From CAYGEY01 sp964349065 (GTDB taxonomy: Bacteria; Patescibacteriota; Gracilibacteria; 1-14-2-50-48-13): DNA of 46,525 bases. The position numbers and the translations under genes were made by a program. The notes under the pieces were generated by a model, which did not search any database, was not told the DNA's origin, and saw only the letters and a program-made list of their open reading frames with translations. The stretch covers positions 1 to 46,525 of the forward strand of contig CAYGEY010000004.1 in the NCBI GenBank assembly GCA_964349065.1, in the 5' to 3' direction. Shown here piece by piece: positions 1-8,856 of this stretch. Position 1 is the stretch's first letter. Each line of letters begins with the position of its first letter.

Positions 1-1
1 T

Positions 2-829
2 GTTATACCTACATATAACAGGCCGCAACTTCTTTCTGGATGTTTATATTCAATTTTTAACCAGAATCTTAAAAATTTTGAATGTATTGTTGTTGATGAT
101 TGTTCAGATATTCCGGTGATAAATAATAAGGTTAAAATAATTAGAAACATTAAAAATCTTGGCCCATCAAAATCCAGAAATATTGGTGCAAATGCTGCAA
201 AAGGAGAGCTTCTTGTTTTTTGTGATGATGATCTTACTGTCTCTAAAGATTGGCTTCAGAATTTGTATGACGCATATTTAAAATTCCCAGAATCATTTTT
301 TGCAGGTGAAATAGTTTTTGGACATGAGGGTTATATGGGAGTTTTCCCCGAGCGGGTTGTACGCAATCCTGGAGGACGTTGGCCAATGTCTGCAAATATG
401 GCTATTCCGAAAAAAATATTTCAAGATTCCGGTGGATTTTCCTCTGATTTTGATGTCTATCACAATGAAGATACGGAGTTTGCTCTAAGACTCATGCAAT
501 CAGGATATCATTTTGTTTCAATACTAGATGCTAAGGTTTTTCATGCTGTCACTTTTTGGACTCCCAGAGCATTATGGGCTTCTAGAAAAAATTTGGCAGG
601 AGTAGAAATAATTGCAAAGAAATATCCTGTTGCCTTTATAAAACTACCTCGAGTTCATAAATATAGAGAACTACTATGCCTGCCTATTATCCCCATTCTT
701 TTCATAAGATTTTGCATTCATTGGAAACTGAAAAGCTTTCAATACCTCCCCCTTTTCTTTCTCAAGTGGCCTTGCCAAGTGTTTTGCAAACACGTATACA
801 GTCTTTTGATACGTTTACATTTACGATAA
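2..829 (+). CDS. Family 2 glycosyltransferase, 5'-truncated
   Basis: The reading frame is open from base 2, so the start lies outside the window. It begins with VIPTYNRPQLL, followed by a VVDDCS motif, the nucleotide-sugar-binding pattern of GT-A (GT2) enzymes. An FCDDD stretch is the likely metal-binding DXD site. A later segment (HNEDTEFALRL) matches the ED acceptor/catalytic region. The basic, hydrophobic C-terminus suggests membrane association. GT2 enzymes transfer sugars to lipid carriers or glycans; the exact sugar cannot be read here. It ends 6 bp before the dihydrouridine synthase on the same strand, so the two may be cotranscribed. Confidence 0.88.
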   Translation, partial: VIPTYNRPQLLSGCLYSIFNQNLKNFECIVVDDCSDIPVINNKVKIIRNIKNLGPSKSRNIGANAAKGELLVFCDDDLTVSKDWLQNLYDAYLKFPESFFAGEIVFGHEGYMGVFPERVVRNPGGRWPMSANMAIPKKIFQDSGGFSSDFDVYHNEDTEFALRLMQSGYHFVSILDAKVFHAVTFWTPRALWASRKNLAGVEIIAKKYPVAFIKLPRVHKYRELLCLPIIPILFIRFCIHWKLKSFQYLPLFFLKWPCQVFCKHVYSLLIRLHLR

Positions 830-835
830 ATTTGT

Positions 836-1804
836 ATGTTTTGGAAAGATCAGAAAAAACCGATGGTGGCTCTTGCACCTATGGACGGTTATACAGACAG
901 TGCATTTCGATTGATTGTGAGATCTCTTGATCCTCGTATTATTGTATTTACTGAGTTTTTATCAGCGGATGGGATAATGTATGGAGCGAAACCAATTATG
1001 AAAGCATTGGAATTTGAAAAAGGTGAATCCCCTCTTGTTGTACAGATATTTGGGAAGGATCCGGAGAATCTGGCGAAAGCTGCCCTTATTTGTCAGGAAA
1101 AAGGTGCTGATGCTGTTGATGTGAATATGGGATGCCCAGCAAAAAAAATTGTGAATTCGATGCATGGATCAGCACTTATGAAGGATATTGATCTTGCATG
1201 TCGTATTGTTTCTCGCATGAAGGAGATGGTGAAGATACCTGTTTCTGTGAAAACGAGGTTAGGTTGGGATAATAATTCCCTTTTAATACCTTTTGTAAAA
1301 AGACTGGAGGAGGCTGGGTTAGATCACATCACCGTCCATGGTCGGACGTACTCGCAGGCATTTAAAGGGGAAGCACATTGGGAGACGATTTATGAGCTCA
1401 AAAAAAATGTGGGGATAACTGTTATCGGTAATGGTGATGTGACAAGTGGGGAAGTCGCAATTCAAAAATTGGGGAATTTGGATGGGGTAATGGTAGGTCG
1501 TGCTACATTTGGTAATCCCTGGCTTATGAAGGAGGTTGCGTCACATTTGCTGGATGACGGGGTTTATGATTCAGGGTCTCTTTCGTTTGAAGAGAAGCTT
1601 CCATTGATAGCATATCATCTCAAAAAATCTGTTGATACAAAAGGATATAGGGGCATTTTAGAAATGAGGAAGCATTTAGCATGCTATATGAAAGGGTATC
1701 CTCATGCATCAGAATTCCGATCAAAGTTTGTTCGGATTGAGTCGTATGATGATGGCATGGCGCTTCTTTCAGAGTTTGCCCTACTTCAGAAGGAGCAAAA
1801 TTGA
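836..1804 (+). CDS. dus: tRNA-dihydrouridine synthase (DusB-like)
   Basis: The 322-aa FMN-dependent TIM-barrel enzyme reduces uridine to dihydrouridine in tRNA. Family signatures in order are LAPMDGYTDSAFR at the N-terminus, the VVQIFGKDP strand, DVNMGCPAKK with the catalytic Cys, SVKTRLGW, ITVHGRTYSQ, and the FMN phosphate-binding segment VIGNGDV...GVMVGRATFGNPW. Length is normal for the family. The start follows the upstream stop by 6 bp and has no Shine-Dalgarno sequence. It ends in TGA, evidence that TGA is a stop here. Its 3' end overlaps the convergent protease gene by 24 bp. Whether it is DusA, B or C is not decided; the sequence is most like DusB. Confidence 0.95.
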   Translation: MFWKDQKKPMVALAPMDGYTDSAFRLIVRSLDPRIIVFTEFLSADGIMYGAKPIMKALEFEKGESPLVVQIFGKDPENLAKAALICQEKGADAVDVNMGCPAKKIVNSMHGSALMKDIDLACRIVSRMKEMVKIPVSVKTRLGWDNNSLLIPFVKRLEEAGLDHITVHGRTYSQAFKGEAHWETIYELKKNVGITVIGNGDVTSGEVAIQKLGNLDGVMVGRATFGNPWLMKEVASHLLDDGVYDSGSLSFEEKLPLIAYHLKKSVDTKGYRGILEMRKHLACYMKGYPHASEFRSKFVRIESYDDGMALLSEFALLQKEQN

Positions 1805-2470
1805 GAATGCGGATGCGTTATTGATCATGTGAAGTATTATTCCGGGGATAATACTTTTTTGTGAGTATGAAAGTGTTCCAATGACAATACCAATAGTAAA
1901 AAGTGGAATGATTACTTGAAATTGAAAATGAGATATTGCGAATATAGCACTTGCTATAGGGATTGCTATGAAAGGTTTACATTTTGATAAAAATGCTTGT
2001 TGTATGAACCCCCTGAAGATAATTTCTTCTGAAATTGGAGCAACAATAACTGCAACAATAAAACTAAGTATAATTCCAAAGTTACCGCCTCCTATTTTTT
2101 CAGTGATATCAATGCCCTGGCCGGTAAGCCCAGGAATCTGTGTCATACCCAATAAATGTAGGAGGAATACGATTCCGGCAAAGATCGTGATATATATAAA
2201 ATAGACTCCCAGGGGGAGAATAAACATTTCATAAAATGAAATGAGTTGAATGTGGAGTGCTTTTGTCCACGATGTTTTTATGATTTTTCTGCCAATAATG
2301 TACAAAATTACTATTTCTCCAAGCACTTGGAGAAAATAGAATACCACCAGTAGTAATGGGTTGTTTAGTATAGGAAGTGGCATAAAGATCAATCCAAGGA
2401 TGAGTATATACAATGTAACTAAAGGTATATACATTAGCATGTGTTTGATTTTCCAAGGATTGTTATGCAA
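1781..2470 (-). CDS. CPBP-family intramembrane metalloprotease (CAAX protease/Abi-like)
   Basis: This 229-aa polytopic membrane protein has about six or seven hydrophobic segments. Motif 1 is EEIIFRGF at residues 148-155. A following helix carries the SHFQF histidine and a C-terminal GIILHMINNA segment carries a second histidine. These match the glutamate/histidine active site of the CPBP (Rce1/Abi) superfamily. Bacterial members cleave peptides in the membrane or take part in bacteriocin immunity; the substrate is unknown. It overlaps the upstream pseudouridine synthase by 8 bp, implying translational coupling. Confidence 0.85.
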   Translation of the reverse strand: MHNNPWKIKHMLMYIPLVTLYILILGLIFMPLPILNNPLLLVVFYFLQVLGEIVILYIIGRKIIKTSWTKALHIQLISFYEMFILPLGVYFIYITIFAGIVFLLHLLGMTQIPGLTGQGIDITEKIGGGNFGIILSFIVAVIVAPISEEIIFRGFIQQAFLSKCKPFIAIPIASAIFAISHFQFQVIIPLFTIGIVIGTLSYSQKSIIPGIILHMINNASAFSILLLLK

Positions 2471-3197
2471 GGGATTTTTTGAGAGATGTAATTTCTTGTT
2501 CTGACAATGATCGAAGTTCTCCTAGTTTCAATGAGCCAAGTTCAAGTGTTCCAAGTCGAATTCTACGTAAGTATGTTACAGGGTGTCCGATTTTTTCACA
2601 CATGAGACGAATTTGTCTTTTTTTACCTTCACGGAGGGTTATATTAAATGATGTTCGTTTTGGATCTGATTCGATGAGAACTAATCTGCAAGGAAGAGTT
2701 GTATATGGATTCTCATCTACTAGGATTTCCACTCCAGTTTTGAGTTGTTCTATTTCATCCGTGGTGATTTCACCACGAACAATGACCAGGTATTCTTTTT
2801 CCTTTTCATACCTTGGATGCATGAGCTTATTGGCTGTTTCACCATCGTCAGTGACGAGTAAAAGACCTTCAGATTCTTTGTCGAGCCTACCGACTATTGT
2901 GAGTCTTCTGTCTGATTTTACCTCCTTTGGAAGGAGTGATAGAATTGTTTTACGTTTTTCAGAACCATCAGTAGTTGATAGATATCCGGAGGGTTTGTTG
3001 ATGAGATAATAAATGTGTTCACTTGGGAGTGTTACTTTTTTATTGTAGACAAAAACTTCATCCTTCTTTGGATCGATTTGTGTGGCTAGATTTGTGATGA
3101 TTTGGTTATTGACAGAAACTTGTTTTCCTGTAACAAGCGATTCACAGTCTCTGCGTGCTCCTAGACCTGCATGTGCCAGAAATTTTGAAATTCTCAT
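2463..3197 (-). CDS. RluB/RsuA-family rRNA pseudouridine synthase
   Basis: The 244-aa protein has an N-terminal S4 RNA-binding domain (residues 1-45, starting MRISKFLAHAGLGARRDCES) and a catalytic domain with GRLDKESEGLLL at 103-114, where D106 is the expected catalytic aspartate. The family converts uridine to pseudouridine in large or small subunit rRNA; length and motifs fit RluB best. A TATAAT box at 3205-3210 on this strand places the transcription start at or next to the ATG, so the mRNA may be leaderless. It is the first gene of a two-gene unit with the CPBP protease. Confidence 0.92.
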   Translation of the reverse strand: MRISKFLAHAGLGARRDCESLVTGKQVSVNNQIITNLATQIDPKKDEVFVYNKKVTLPSEHIYYLINKPSGYLSTTDGSEKRKTILSLLPKEVKSDRRLTIVGRLDKESEGLLLVTDDGETANKLMHPRYEKEKEYLVIVRGEITTDEIEQLKTGVEILVDENPYTTLPCRLVLIESDPKRTSFNITLREGKKRQIRLMCEKIGHPVTYLRRIRLGTLELGSLKLGELRSLSEQEITSLKKSLA

Positions 3198-3263
3198 AAT
3201 GTGGATTATATGAGAATGGTATAGTTGTTTGATTTATTGTAAAGTTATATAAAAAACTAAATA

Positions 3264-3291
3264 TTGACATGTCAAATAATGTTGGTAGTGT
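3264..3291 (+). promoter_or_regulatory. Sigma-70 promoter with palindromic -35 region
   Basis: TTGACA at 3264-3269, a 16-bp spacer and TAGTGT at 3286-3291 precede the 50-aa gene. The -35 lies inside the perfect palindrome TTGACATGTCAA (3264-3275), which could be an operator. The predicted transcript starts about 23 nt before the ATG. Confidence 0.5.
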
Positions 3292-3320
3292 TGGTGCAAA
3301 GAAAATTTTGTGAGGTAGGT

Positions 3321-3473
3321 ATGGATCCTGAAAAATTAGGAATAAAAACTGAAGAAGAGGTTCAAGATCTTATAAAAGAAATCTCTACTATTAGAGATAA
3401 TACGAAGGCTCAAGTGAGCATTTATCCTGAGAAACGGATTATCAGAAAGAAAAAAAGAATAGTGTTAATTTAA
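3321..3473 (+). CDS. Small conserved-looking protein, 50 aa, unknown
   Basis: The ATG at 3321 is chosen over an upstream in-frame TTG at 3264 because that TTG is the -35 box of a good promoter and because GAGGT lies just before 3321. The N-terminal half is acidic and probably helical (EEEVQDLIKEI); the C-terminus is strongly basic (RIIRKKKRIVLI). No domain is recognised. It has its own promoter and a strong terminator at 3512-3540, so it is a monocistronic unit. A small nucleic-acid-binding or regulatory protein is possible but is only a guess. Confidence 0.6.
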   Translation: MDPEKLGIKTEEEVQDLIKEISTIRDNTKAQVSIYPEKRIIRKKKRIVLI

Positions 3474-3511
3474 AAAATTAAACCAAAATGCCCTCTCCTT
3501 TTTTTATTATG

Positions 3512-3540
3512 CCGGGGTTCCACTTTCCCCGGTTTTTTTT
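3512..3540 (+). terminator. Rho-independent terminator
   Basis: CCGGGG (3512-3517) pairs with CCCCGG (3527-3532) around a 9-nt loop and is followed by eight Ts. It ends the transcript of the 50-aa gene. Confidence 0.9.
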
Positions 3541-3596
3541 ATTTGCAGTTTTCACGCACCTTCTGTAGTTTCATTCTATAGAATTTTACATAACAC

Positions 3597-5840
3597 ATGT
3601 ATATCGTACTTGATCTCGAGACAACTGGACTACATCCTGAAAAAGGAGATGTAATTTTGGATATTGCCGCAATCAAAGTATTTGAGGACGGGAGAATTGA
3701 AAAATTTCAGACATTTGTGCATCCGGGAGGGCGAGAAGTGCCGGAATTCATTTTATCGCTTACGGGTATTGCGATGGATAATCTCATTAATGCTCCTAAA
3801 GAGGCCGAAGCTTTTGCGAAATTTCGTGAATTTATAGGTAACGATCACTTCCCTCTTGTCGGGCATAATGTGCAATTTGATATCAATTTTTTAAAGATTC
3901 GTGGTGTGGATCTGTCTAGCTATAAAGTGATAGATACGAATGATCTCTCAACACTTTTTATTCCAGAAGCGCCCTCACATAGTCTTGAGGTACTGGGAAT
4001 TGGTTTTGAAATAGCACATAAGGAAAAACATACGGCTATGGGCGATGTGCTCGCGACGGATGAGCTTTTACGTATTTTAAAGAAAAGATATATTGAGCAA
4101 TATATGGATTCATTTTCATTGCCTCTTACTAAGATTCGGGAGAAATTTCCAGCTTGGGACGGGTTGCTTTTTTTTGATCTCAATATCCCGGATCCGGTTG
4201 GCAAGCATACATTTCATTTGAATGAAAGTGTTATTCATGATGATATGAGGTCTTTTCAAGCTACTGCACATGGTGGGCTGGAACATGTCGAAGATAATGC
4301 GTTGTATATTTTGCCAAATATTTTGAAACGAGAAGAACTTTTGCGAGCTGTGTCAGTTGCACATAATGCTGTACTTGTACTTCCATATTCAAATATTGAT
4401 CTTTATAAGGATGATCACAGTGCGTTCATTTTTGATCATCCAAAAAATATCCTCAGCAATAATGCGATTTTGGCTGCATTTGAGTTTGCAACTGAAAGTG
4501 AATTATTATTTTATCTGAGATATTTTTCACTTCTGCCACACGATGAATTTATTCATATAGCACGTTTTACGCTCACTCATAGTGAAAGAAAATATATTTC
4601 TAAATTTTCACTTGAGCTTGGTGATGATGATCAAAAAGAAAATTTTTGTACATTTTTATCAAAACAAAAATCGGTAATTACTAATCATAAAGAGTATTTC
4701 TACGGTGATTTTCATGAAAGATTTTCTAATAAAAAAGTATTTATTGATGAATATTCCCTATTGGAACATTATCTTTTTGCGATGTCGCGCAAAAGTATCA
4801 GCTTTGATTATCTCTCTCAGATTTTAGGAGAGTTGAAGGATATACTTCCAAAGGATGTGGTGAAAACTTTTGAGAATGAATTTTTTAGCTTGGAAAATAT
4901 CGCCAGATACTTTTTCTCAAATACAATCAAAGCCATGGGAGGCAATCCATCGGCCGATAAAGCTATATTTCATGAGCCAATTCGTACATTTATCAACAGT
5001 TTTTTCAAAGGGTTATCAATCATATTTGAGGCAATTCCTGAGCAAGATGGCGGTAGAAAAACTATAACATATATGAGGACATTGTTGATTGATCTTTTTG
5101 AGCATGAGGAAGACGGATTTCATTATTATTTTTACAATAGTCCGCAGATGGGGCTTTCTTTTATTAAAGAAGTTGTTTCGATGGAGCCTTATATAGCTAA
5201 ATTAGATGAAAAAAATGTTTCGTATTTTGATACAAAGCATTTAGAAAAATTTCCGTATATGTTTGAGATCTCGGAGATAATAGAACCCATCCCAAGAACG
5301 TGGAGTGAAAAAATTAGAATATCAGAAGTGAATCAACATATTCATGGAGAACAAGATGACGTTGCACTTGTGACCAGTACCATCAGTCGTAATGAGAAAA
5401 CATTAGTAGTTGGTGGTGCCGGGATGAAACTCGAAAAGGTGTTTGACTATTATTTTAATGCATACTCTCATGAGGGTTTTTATACTGCATTTCCAGGGAA
5501 ATCGGGAGGAAGATCAAAAGTTGTGTATAGGTTTGAAACAGAAAAAAATGCGTTGCTCCTCTATCAATGGAAAGATGTACCAAGTTTAGAGATTCATTCA
5601 TTAGATAAGTTGATGATTTTGCATATACCTTTTACTGTGCTTGCAGGGAAATATTTCCAAGAGAAATATGCAAATCAGAGTTTTATGAAACTCACTGTCC
5701 CGCTTGCTAGTAAGCAGATGAATGATTTGTTCGATCGATTATTGCGATACCAATTTGATCGTGGAATTGAGGTGCTGCTTTTAGATCAGAGATTGTATCA
5801 GAAAACATACGGTGCTGATATCATACAGGGTCTAAAATAA
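3597..5840 (+). CDS. DEDDh exonuclease fused to a degenerate DinG-like helicase region
   Basis: The 747-aa protein starts with an intact DnaQ/PolC-type 3'-5' exonuclease domain (residues 1-165): D6 and E8 in LDLETTG, D95 in HNVQFD, H145 and D150 in KHTAMGD. The rest resembles the XPD/DinG helicase part of Firmicutes-type DinG in layout: a VITNHKEYF segment near 360-368, then VFIDEYSLLE at 381-390 where DEAH would be expected, and a late TLVVGGAG segment. No Walker A (GxGKT/S) is visible and motif II is IDEY, so ATPase activity is doubtful. A TATAGA box at 3577-3582 gives a very short leader without a Shine-Dalgarno sequence. It is probably a single-strand DNA or RNA exonuclease. Confidence 0.85.
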   Translation: MYIVLDLETTGLHPEKGDVILDIAAIKVFEDGRIEKFQTFVHPGGREVPEFILSLTGIAMDNLINAPKEAEAFAKFREFIGNDHFPLVGHNVQFDINFLKIRGVDLSSYKVIDTNDLSTLFIPEAPSHSLEVLGIGFEIAHKEKHTAMGDVLATDELLRILKKRYIEQYMDSFSLPLTKIREKFPAWDGLLFFDLNIPDPVGKHTFHLNESVIHDDMRSFQATAHGGLEHVEDNALYILPNILKREELLRAVSVAHNAVLVLPYSNIDLYKDDHSAFIFDHPKNILSNNAILAAFEFATESELLFYLRYFSLLPHDEFIHIARFTLTHSERKYISKFSLELGDDDQKENFCTFLSKQKSVITNHKEYFYGDFHERFSNKKVFIDEYSLLEHYLFAMSRKSISFDYLSQILGELKDILPKDVVKTFENEFFSLENIARYFFSNTIKAMGGNPSADKAIFHEPIRTFINSFFKGLSIIFEAIPEQDGGRKTITYMRTLLIDLFEHEEDGFHYYFYNSPQMGLSFIKEVVSMEPYIAKLDEKNVSYFDTKHLEKFPYMFEISEIIEPIPRTWSEKIRISEVNQHIHGEQDDVALVTSTISRNEKTLVVGGAGMKLEKVFDYYFNAYSHEGFYTAFPGKSGGRSKVVYRFETEKNALLLYQWKDVPSLEIHSLDKLMILHIPFTVLAGKYFQEKYANQSFMKLTVPLASKQMNDLFDRLLRYQFDRGIEVLLLDQRLYQKTYGADIIQGLK

Positions 5841-5876
5841 AAAAATCCCACGAAGTTTAAATTTCGTGGGATTTTT
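5841..5876. terminator. Bidirectional terminator
   Basis: A 14-bp stem (5841-5854 with 5863-5876, core ATCCCACGAA/TTCGTGGGAT) is flanked by A- and T-runs. It lies between the convergent exonuclease and S1 genes and can terminate both. Confidence 0.93.
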
Positions 5877-5900
5877 TTATTTATACTATTTCTTCTATTA

Positions 5901-7163
5901 TTATTTCTTCTTAGCCGGTGCTTTTGCTTTTGTCTCCTTCTCCTCTTTTGGAGCTTTCTCTTTCTTTTCTTTTTTCACTTCCTCTTTTGGCTCCTCTGAT
6001 TCTTCAGTTTTTTCTGTCTTTTCTTTCTTTTCTACTTTCTCACTCTTCTCTTTTTTCTCTTCTTTCTTCACTTCCATTCCCTCCGGAATCGGGAGTAATT
6101 CTTTAATAGAAAGTCCAATTCGGTGTCCCTCAAGATCGAGAGTGATAATCTTGGCTTTTACTTTTTGTCCGACTCTAATGTGATCGTGAGCATCGACAAT
6201 ATCTCCATGAGCAACTTCAGATAAATGGATGAGACCATTGATATCTGACTCAACATGCATAAATGCACCAAAGTCTGTAATACGTGTGATTGGTCCCTCG
6301 ATAACATCTCCTTCTTTATATTTTTCAGCAATTCGTACCCATGGATCATCCTTGAGTCTCTTCATAGAAAGTGAAATTTTTCCATTGTCTACTCCTATAA
6401 CTAAAACCTCTACCTCGTCTCCGACTTTTCCGTATTTACCAGGCATTGCAACGTGTCCCCATGCAATTTCAGAGATATGCACAAGTCCTTCGAGACCATT
6501 GAAGGTAACGAAAATACCATAGGAAACAATTCCCGAAATAACACCTTTGACCTTGTCTCCCGGTTTGAGTCCGGAGAGTGCTTTATTGACATCTTCTTCA
6601 AGAGCGGCTCTTTCAGAAAGAATGAGTTTCTTTCCTTCCTCATCAATATTGATAATACGTACTCTAAAATCTACTGTGAGTAAGTTTGCTAATTTCTCTA
6701 AGATTTTTTCTGAGTTTGCTCCTTCTACACGCGGGTAATGAAGCGGTGCTAATTGAGAAACTGGAATGAAGGCTTTAATACCATCCATATCAAGTAAAAG
6801 TCCTCCTTTGTTGGCTTCAGTAGCACGTACAGTGAGGATTTCTTTTGAAGCGAAAAGTTCTTTAAATCGATCCCAAGCCCGAAGTTGAGATGCTTTACGA
6901 AGAGACAGTACAATCAGTCCATCAGGATTTTCATCCGAGATGACCACTGCTGTACATATATCCCCTGTTCCTATTTTATCTTTACTGTTACTAGAATCAT
7001 TCATATCGCGTCCGGCAATAATACCGGTAGCTACGCCGTTGAGGTCGATAAGGATCATTCCTTTATCTTTGTGAATAACCTCTCCCTCAACAAGGCTTCC
7101 TAACTCAAAACGACCAATACTCATATCGGTCTTTTGTAAGACTTGGTCCATTACATTAGCCAT
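5901..7163 (-). CDS. rpsA: 30S ribosomal protein S1 (four S1 domains)
   Basis: The 420-aa protein has four S1/OB RNA-binding domains at about 20-90, 105-175, 190-260 and 273-345. The last two carry the canonical GxVxxxxxFGxFV-like pattern (SYGIFVTFNGLEGLVHISE, TDFGAFMHVESDINGLIHLSE). The tail from about 355 is a Lys/Glu-rich low-complexity stretch. S1 binds mRNA on the 30S subunit and helps unfold and recruit it, which matters here because most genes have no Shine-Dalgarno sequence. Four domains rather than six is typical of Firmicutes and CPR forms. It has its own promoter and terminator. Confidence 0.93.
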   Translation of the reverse strand: MANVMDQVLQKTDMSIGRFELGSLVEGEVIHKDKGMILIDLNGVATGIIAGRDMNDSSNSKDKIGTGDICTAVVISDENPDGLIVLSLRKASQLRAWDRFKELFASKEILTVRATEANKGGLLLDMDGIKAFIPVSQLAPLHYPRVEGANSEKILEKLANLLTVDFRVRIINIDEEGKKLILSERAALEEDVNKALSGLKPGDKVKGVISGIVSYGIFVTFNGLEGLVHISEIAWGHVAMPGKYGKVGDEVEVLVIGVDNGKISLSMKRLKDDPWVRIAEKYKEGDVIEGPITRITDFGAFMHVESDINGLIHLSEVAHGDIVDAHDHIRVGQKVKAKIITLDLEGHRIGLSIKELLPIPEGMEVKKEEKKEKSEKVEKKEKTEKTEESEEPKEEVKKEKKEKAPKEEKETKAKAPAKKK

Positions 7164-7186
7164 AAAAGTGTTTGCAGTGTTTAAAA

Positions 7187-7192
7187 ATTATA
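7187..7192 (-). promoter_or_regulatory. -10 box of rpsA
   Basis: TATAAT on the minus strand, about 24 nt before the rpsA ATG, predicts a leader of roughly 17 nt. No convincing -35 is at the expected distance. Confidence 0.55.
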
Positions 7193-7349
7193 TTCTTATT
7201 TGAATTACACCGCGTTACAAAAAGTCAAATAAGATGTTTTTAATTTACTTGAATTTTTGAGGACTGCAAGCTGATTTTTTTGATTTTATATCTTGCTTTT
7301 TTTGATGAGTTTTAGTAGTCTTTTCTGGATTATATTTTGTTACAATTTT

Positions 7350-7685
7350 ATGGCACTCATCGATATTACTTCAAAAGAAGAATTTGAAAAATTGGCAATG
7401 GACAAAGAAAATAATAAATTAGTGTTAGTGGATTTTTGGGCAGAATGGTGCGGACCGTGTCGAATGGTAGGGCCACTACTTCACGAGATTGCTGAAAGTG
7501 AAAAGTATAAAGATAGTTTAGATATTTTAAAAGTTGATGTAGACGCAGTTCCTGAGCCTGCGGATACGTTTCAAGTACGCGGAATACCGACTATGCTTTT
7601 TATAAAAAATGGCGAAGTTGTTGAGACACAGGTTGGGGCTTTACCTAAGGCGAAGATTGAGGAAATAATAGACAAGCATATGTAA
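7350..7685 (+). CDS. trxA: Thioredoxin
   Basis: The 111-aa protein carries the redox-active WCGPC at residues 33-37 in the context VLVDFWAEWCGPCRM, and the cis-proline loop RGIPTML. It reduces disulfides in cytosolic proteins. The frame is open upstream to 7293, but the ATG at 7350 fits the family start exactly. TACAAT at 7341-7346 is only 3 nt before that ATG, so if this is the promoter the mRNA is leaderless. RNase HII follows 15 bp downstream. Confidence 0.95.
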   Translation: MALIDITSKEEFEKLAMDKENNKLVLVDFWAEWCGPCRMVGPLLHEIAESEKYKDSLDILKVDVDAVPEPADTFQVRGIPTMLFIKNGEVVETQVGALPKAKIEEIIDKHM

Positions 7686-7700
7686 TTTTTGATTTTTACT

Positions 7701-8273
7701 ATGATGATTGCAGGAGTTGACGAAGCAGGAAGAGGGGCGTGGGCCGGGCCTGTTGTCGCTTCAGCAGTGATTTTTTTGACAAAGAATATTCCGAAAGTAG
7801 CGGATTCAAAAATACTTTCTGCAAAAGATAGAGAAAGATTATTTGGAGAGATTATGGAGATGTCATGTGTGGGAGTTGGGATTGTTTCTCATGAAGTGAT
7901 TGATAGCAAAGGCATTCGGAAAGCTACGCATATGGCTATGCAAAATGCTGTTGATGGTTTGTCTCAGATTCCTGGAAAGTTGTTGATTGATGGGAGAGAT
8001 AATTTTCAATTTCTTTTGCCACATGAATATTTTGTACGTGGTGATACCTATATTAATGAGATTTCAGCAGCGTCGATTATTGCAAAAGTAACGAGGGATA
8101 GATTGATGATTGAGTATGGGGATAAGTTTGAAAATTACGGATTTGCACAGCACAAGGGCTATGGGACTAAAGTGCACCAGACAGCGTTAAAAATGTATGG
8201 GCCTTGTGGGATACATAGGAGGAGTTATAGGCCTATTGGGAATTTGTTGCAGTTAGGAATTTTAACTACATAA
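7701..8273 (+). CDS. rnhB: Ribonuclease HII
   Basis: The 190-aa enzyme cleaves RNA in RNA/DNA hybrids and removes misincorporated ribonucleotides. The catalytic acidic pair lies in AGVDEAGRGAWAGP (D7, E8), with further family segments LLIDGRD, INEISAASIIAKVTRD (containing the conserved KVTRD) and QHKGYGT. The start is set at the ATG at 7701 because the upstream TTG extension has no homology; the adjacent ATG at 7704 is equally possible. It lies between thioredoxin and a P-loop kinase on the same strand with tight spacing. Confidence 0.95.
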   Translation: MMIAGVDEAGRGAWAGPVVASAVIFLTKNIPKVADSKILSAKDRERLFGEIMEMSCVGVGIVSHEVIDSKGIRKATHMAMQNAVDGLSQIPGKLLIDGRDNFQFLLPHEYFVRGDTYINEISAASIIAKVTRDRLMIEYGDKFENYGFAQHKGYGTKVHQTALKMYGPCGIHRRSYRPIGNLLQLGILTT

Positions 8274-8277
8274 AAGT

Positions 8278-8856
8278 ATGGAAAGATTTTTTATTGGTAT
8301 AGTAGGACCATCTGGTTCAGGAAAAAGTACATTATGTGAATTATTAAAAGAGGATTCTGAATTGTTCGAGCATGTGAAGTTGGATAATTATTTTAAACCT
8401 ATTGAAACTTTTCCGAAAAAATTTGGTTTTCCTAATTGGGAACTACCATCTAATTTAAAATTTGATGAACTTTTTAGGGATTTGAAAAAATTACAGGCTG
8501 GAGAAATAGTTGAGACTAGAAGTTTTCCAAAAAAGAAAGGAGATCAAGCAAAGCAAATTATTCTCTATCCAAGGAAGTATATTCTTGTTGAAGGTTTTAT
8601 GCTGTTTAAAGATCAAGAGATTCGAGATCTTCTTGATGCAAAAATTTATATTGATATGCCGGAGGAAATGATTTTAGAAAGGAGAAAGATGCGGTTTGGA
8701 CAGGATCATGTGAGTGATTATGACACAAAGGTAGCAATTCCGGAATTTTTGGAATATGGAATAACACAGAAGGAGTTTGCTGATTATATTGTTTCAGCCG
8801 ATAAATCACAGCAAGAATTGCAAGATGAAGTACTTAATATTATCTCTAATCTGTAA
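8278..8856 (+). CDS. Uridine-kinase-like P-loop kinase
   Basis: The 192-aa protein has Walker A GPSGSGKST at residues 10-18 and the layout of the uridine/phosphoribulokinase family: a LDNYFKP segment corresponding to the DxYYK region, an RKYILVEGFMLF strand, and an ERRKMRFGQD lid-like segment. The family phosphorylates nucleosides or related small molecules; the exact substrate is not established. It begins 4 bp after rnhB and its 3' end overlaps the convergent tmk by 11 bp. Confidence 0.8.
   Translation: MERFFIGIVGPSGSGKSTLCELLKEDSELFEHVKLDNYFKPIETFPKKFGFPNWELPSNLKFDELFRDLKKLQAGEIVETRSFPKKKGDQAKQIILYPRKYILVEGFMLFKDQEIRDLLDAKIYIDMPEEMILERRKMRFGQDHVSDYDTKVAIPEFLEYGITQKEFADYIVSADKSQQELQDEVLNIISNL

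Noticed and set aside
5866..6183. Phe/Ser-rich open frame opposite the rpsA tail
   Set aside because: It is the antisense of the Lys/Glu-rich repeat of S1, which produces long stop-free frames by composition.
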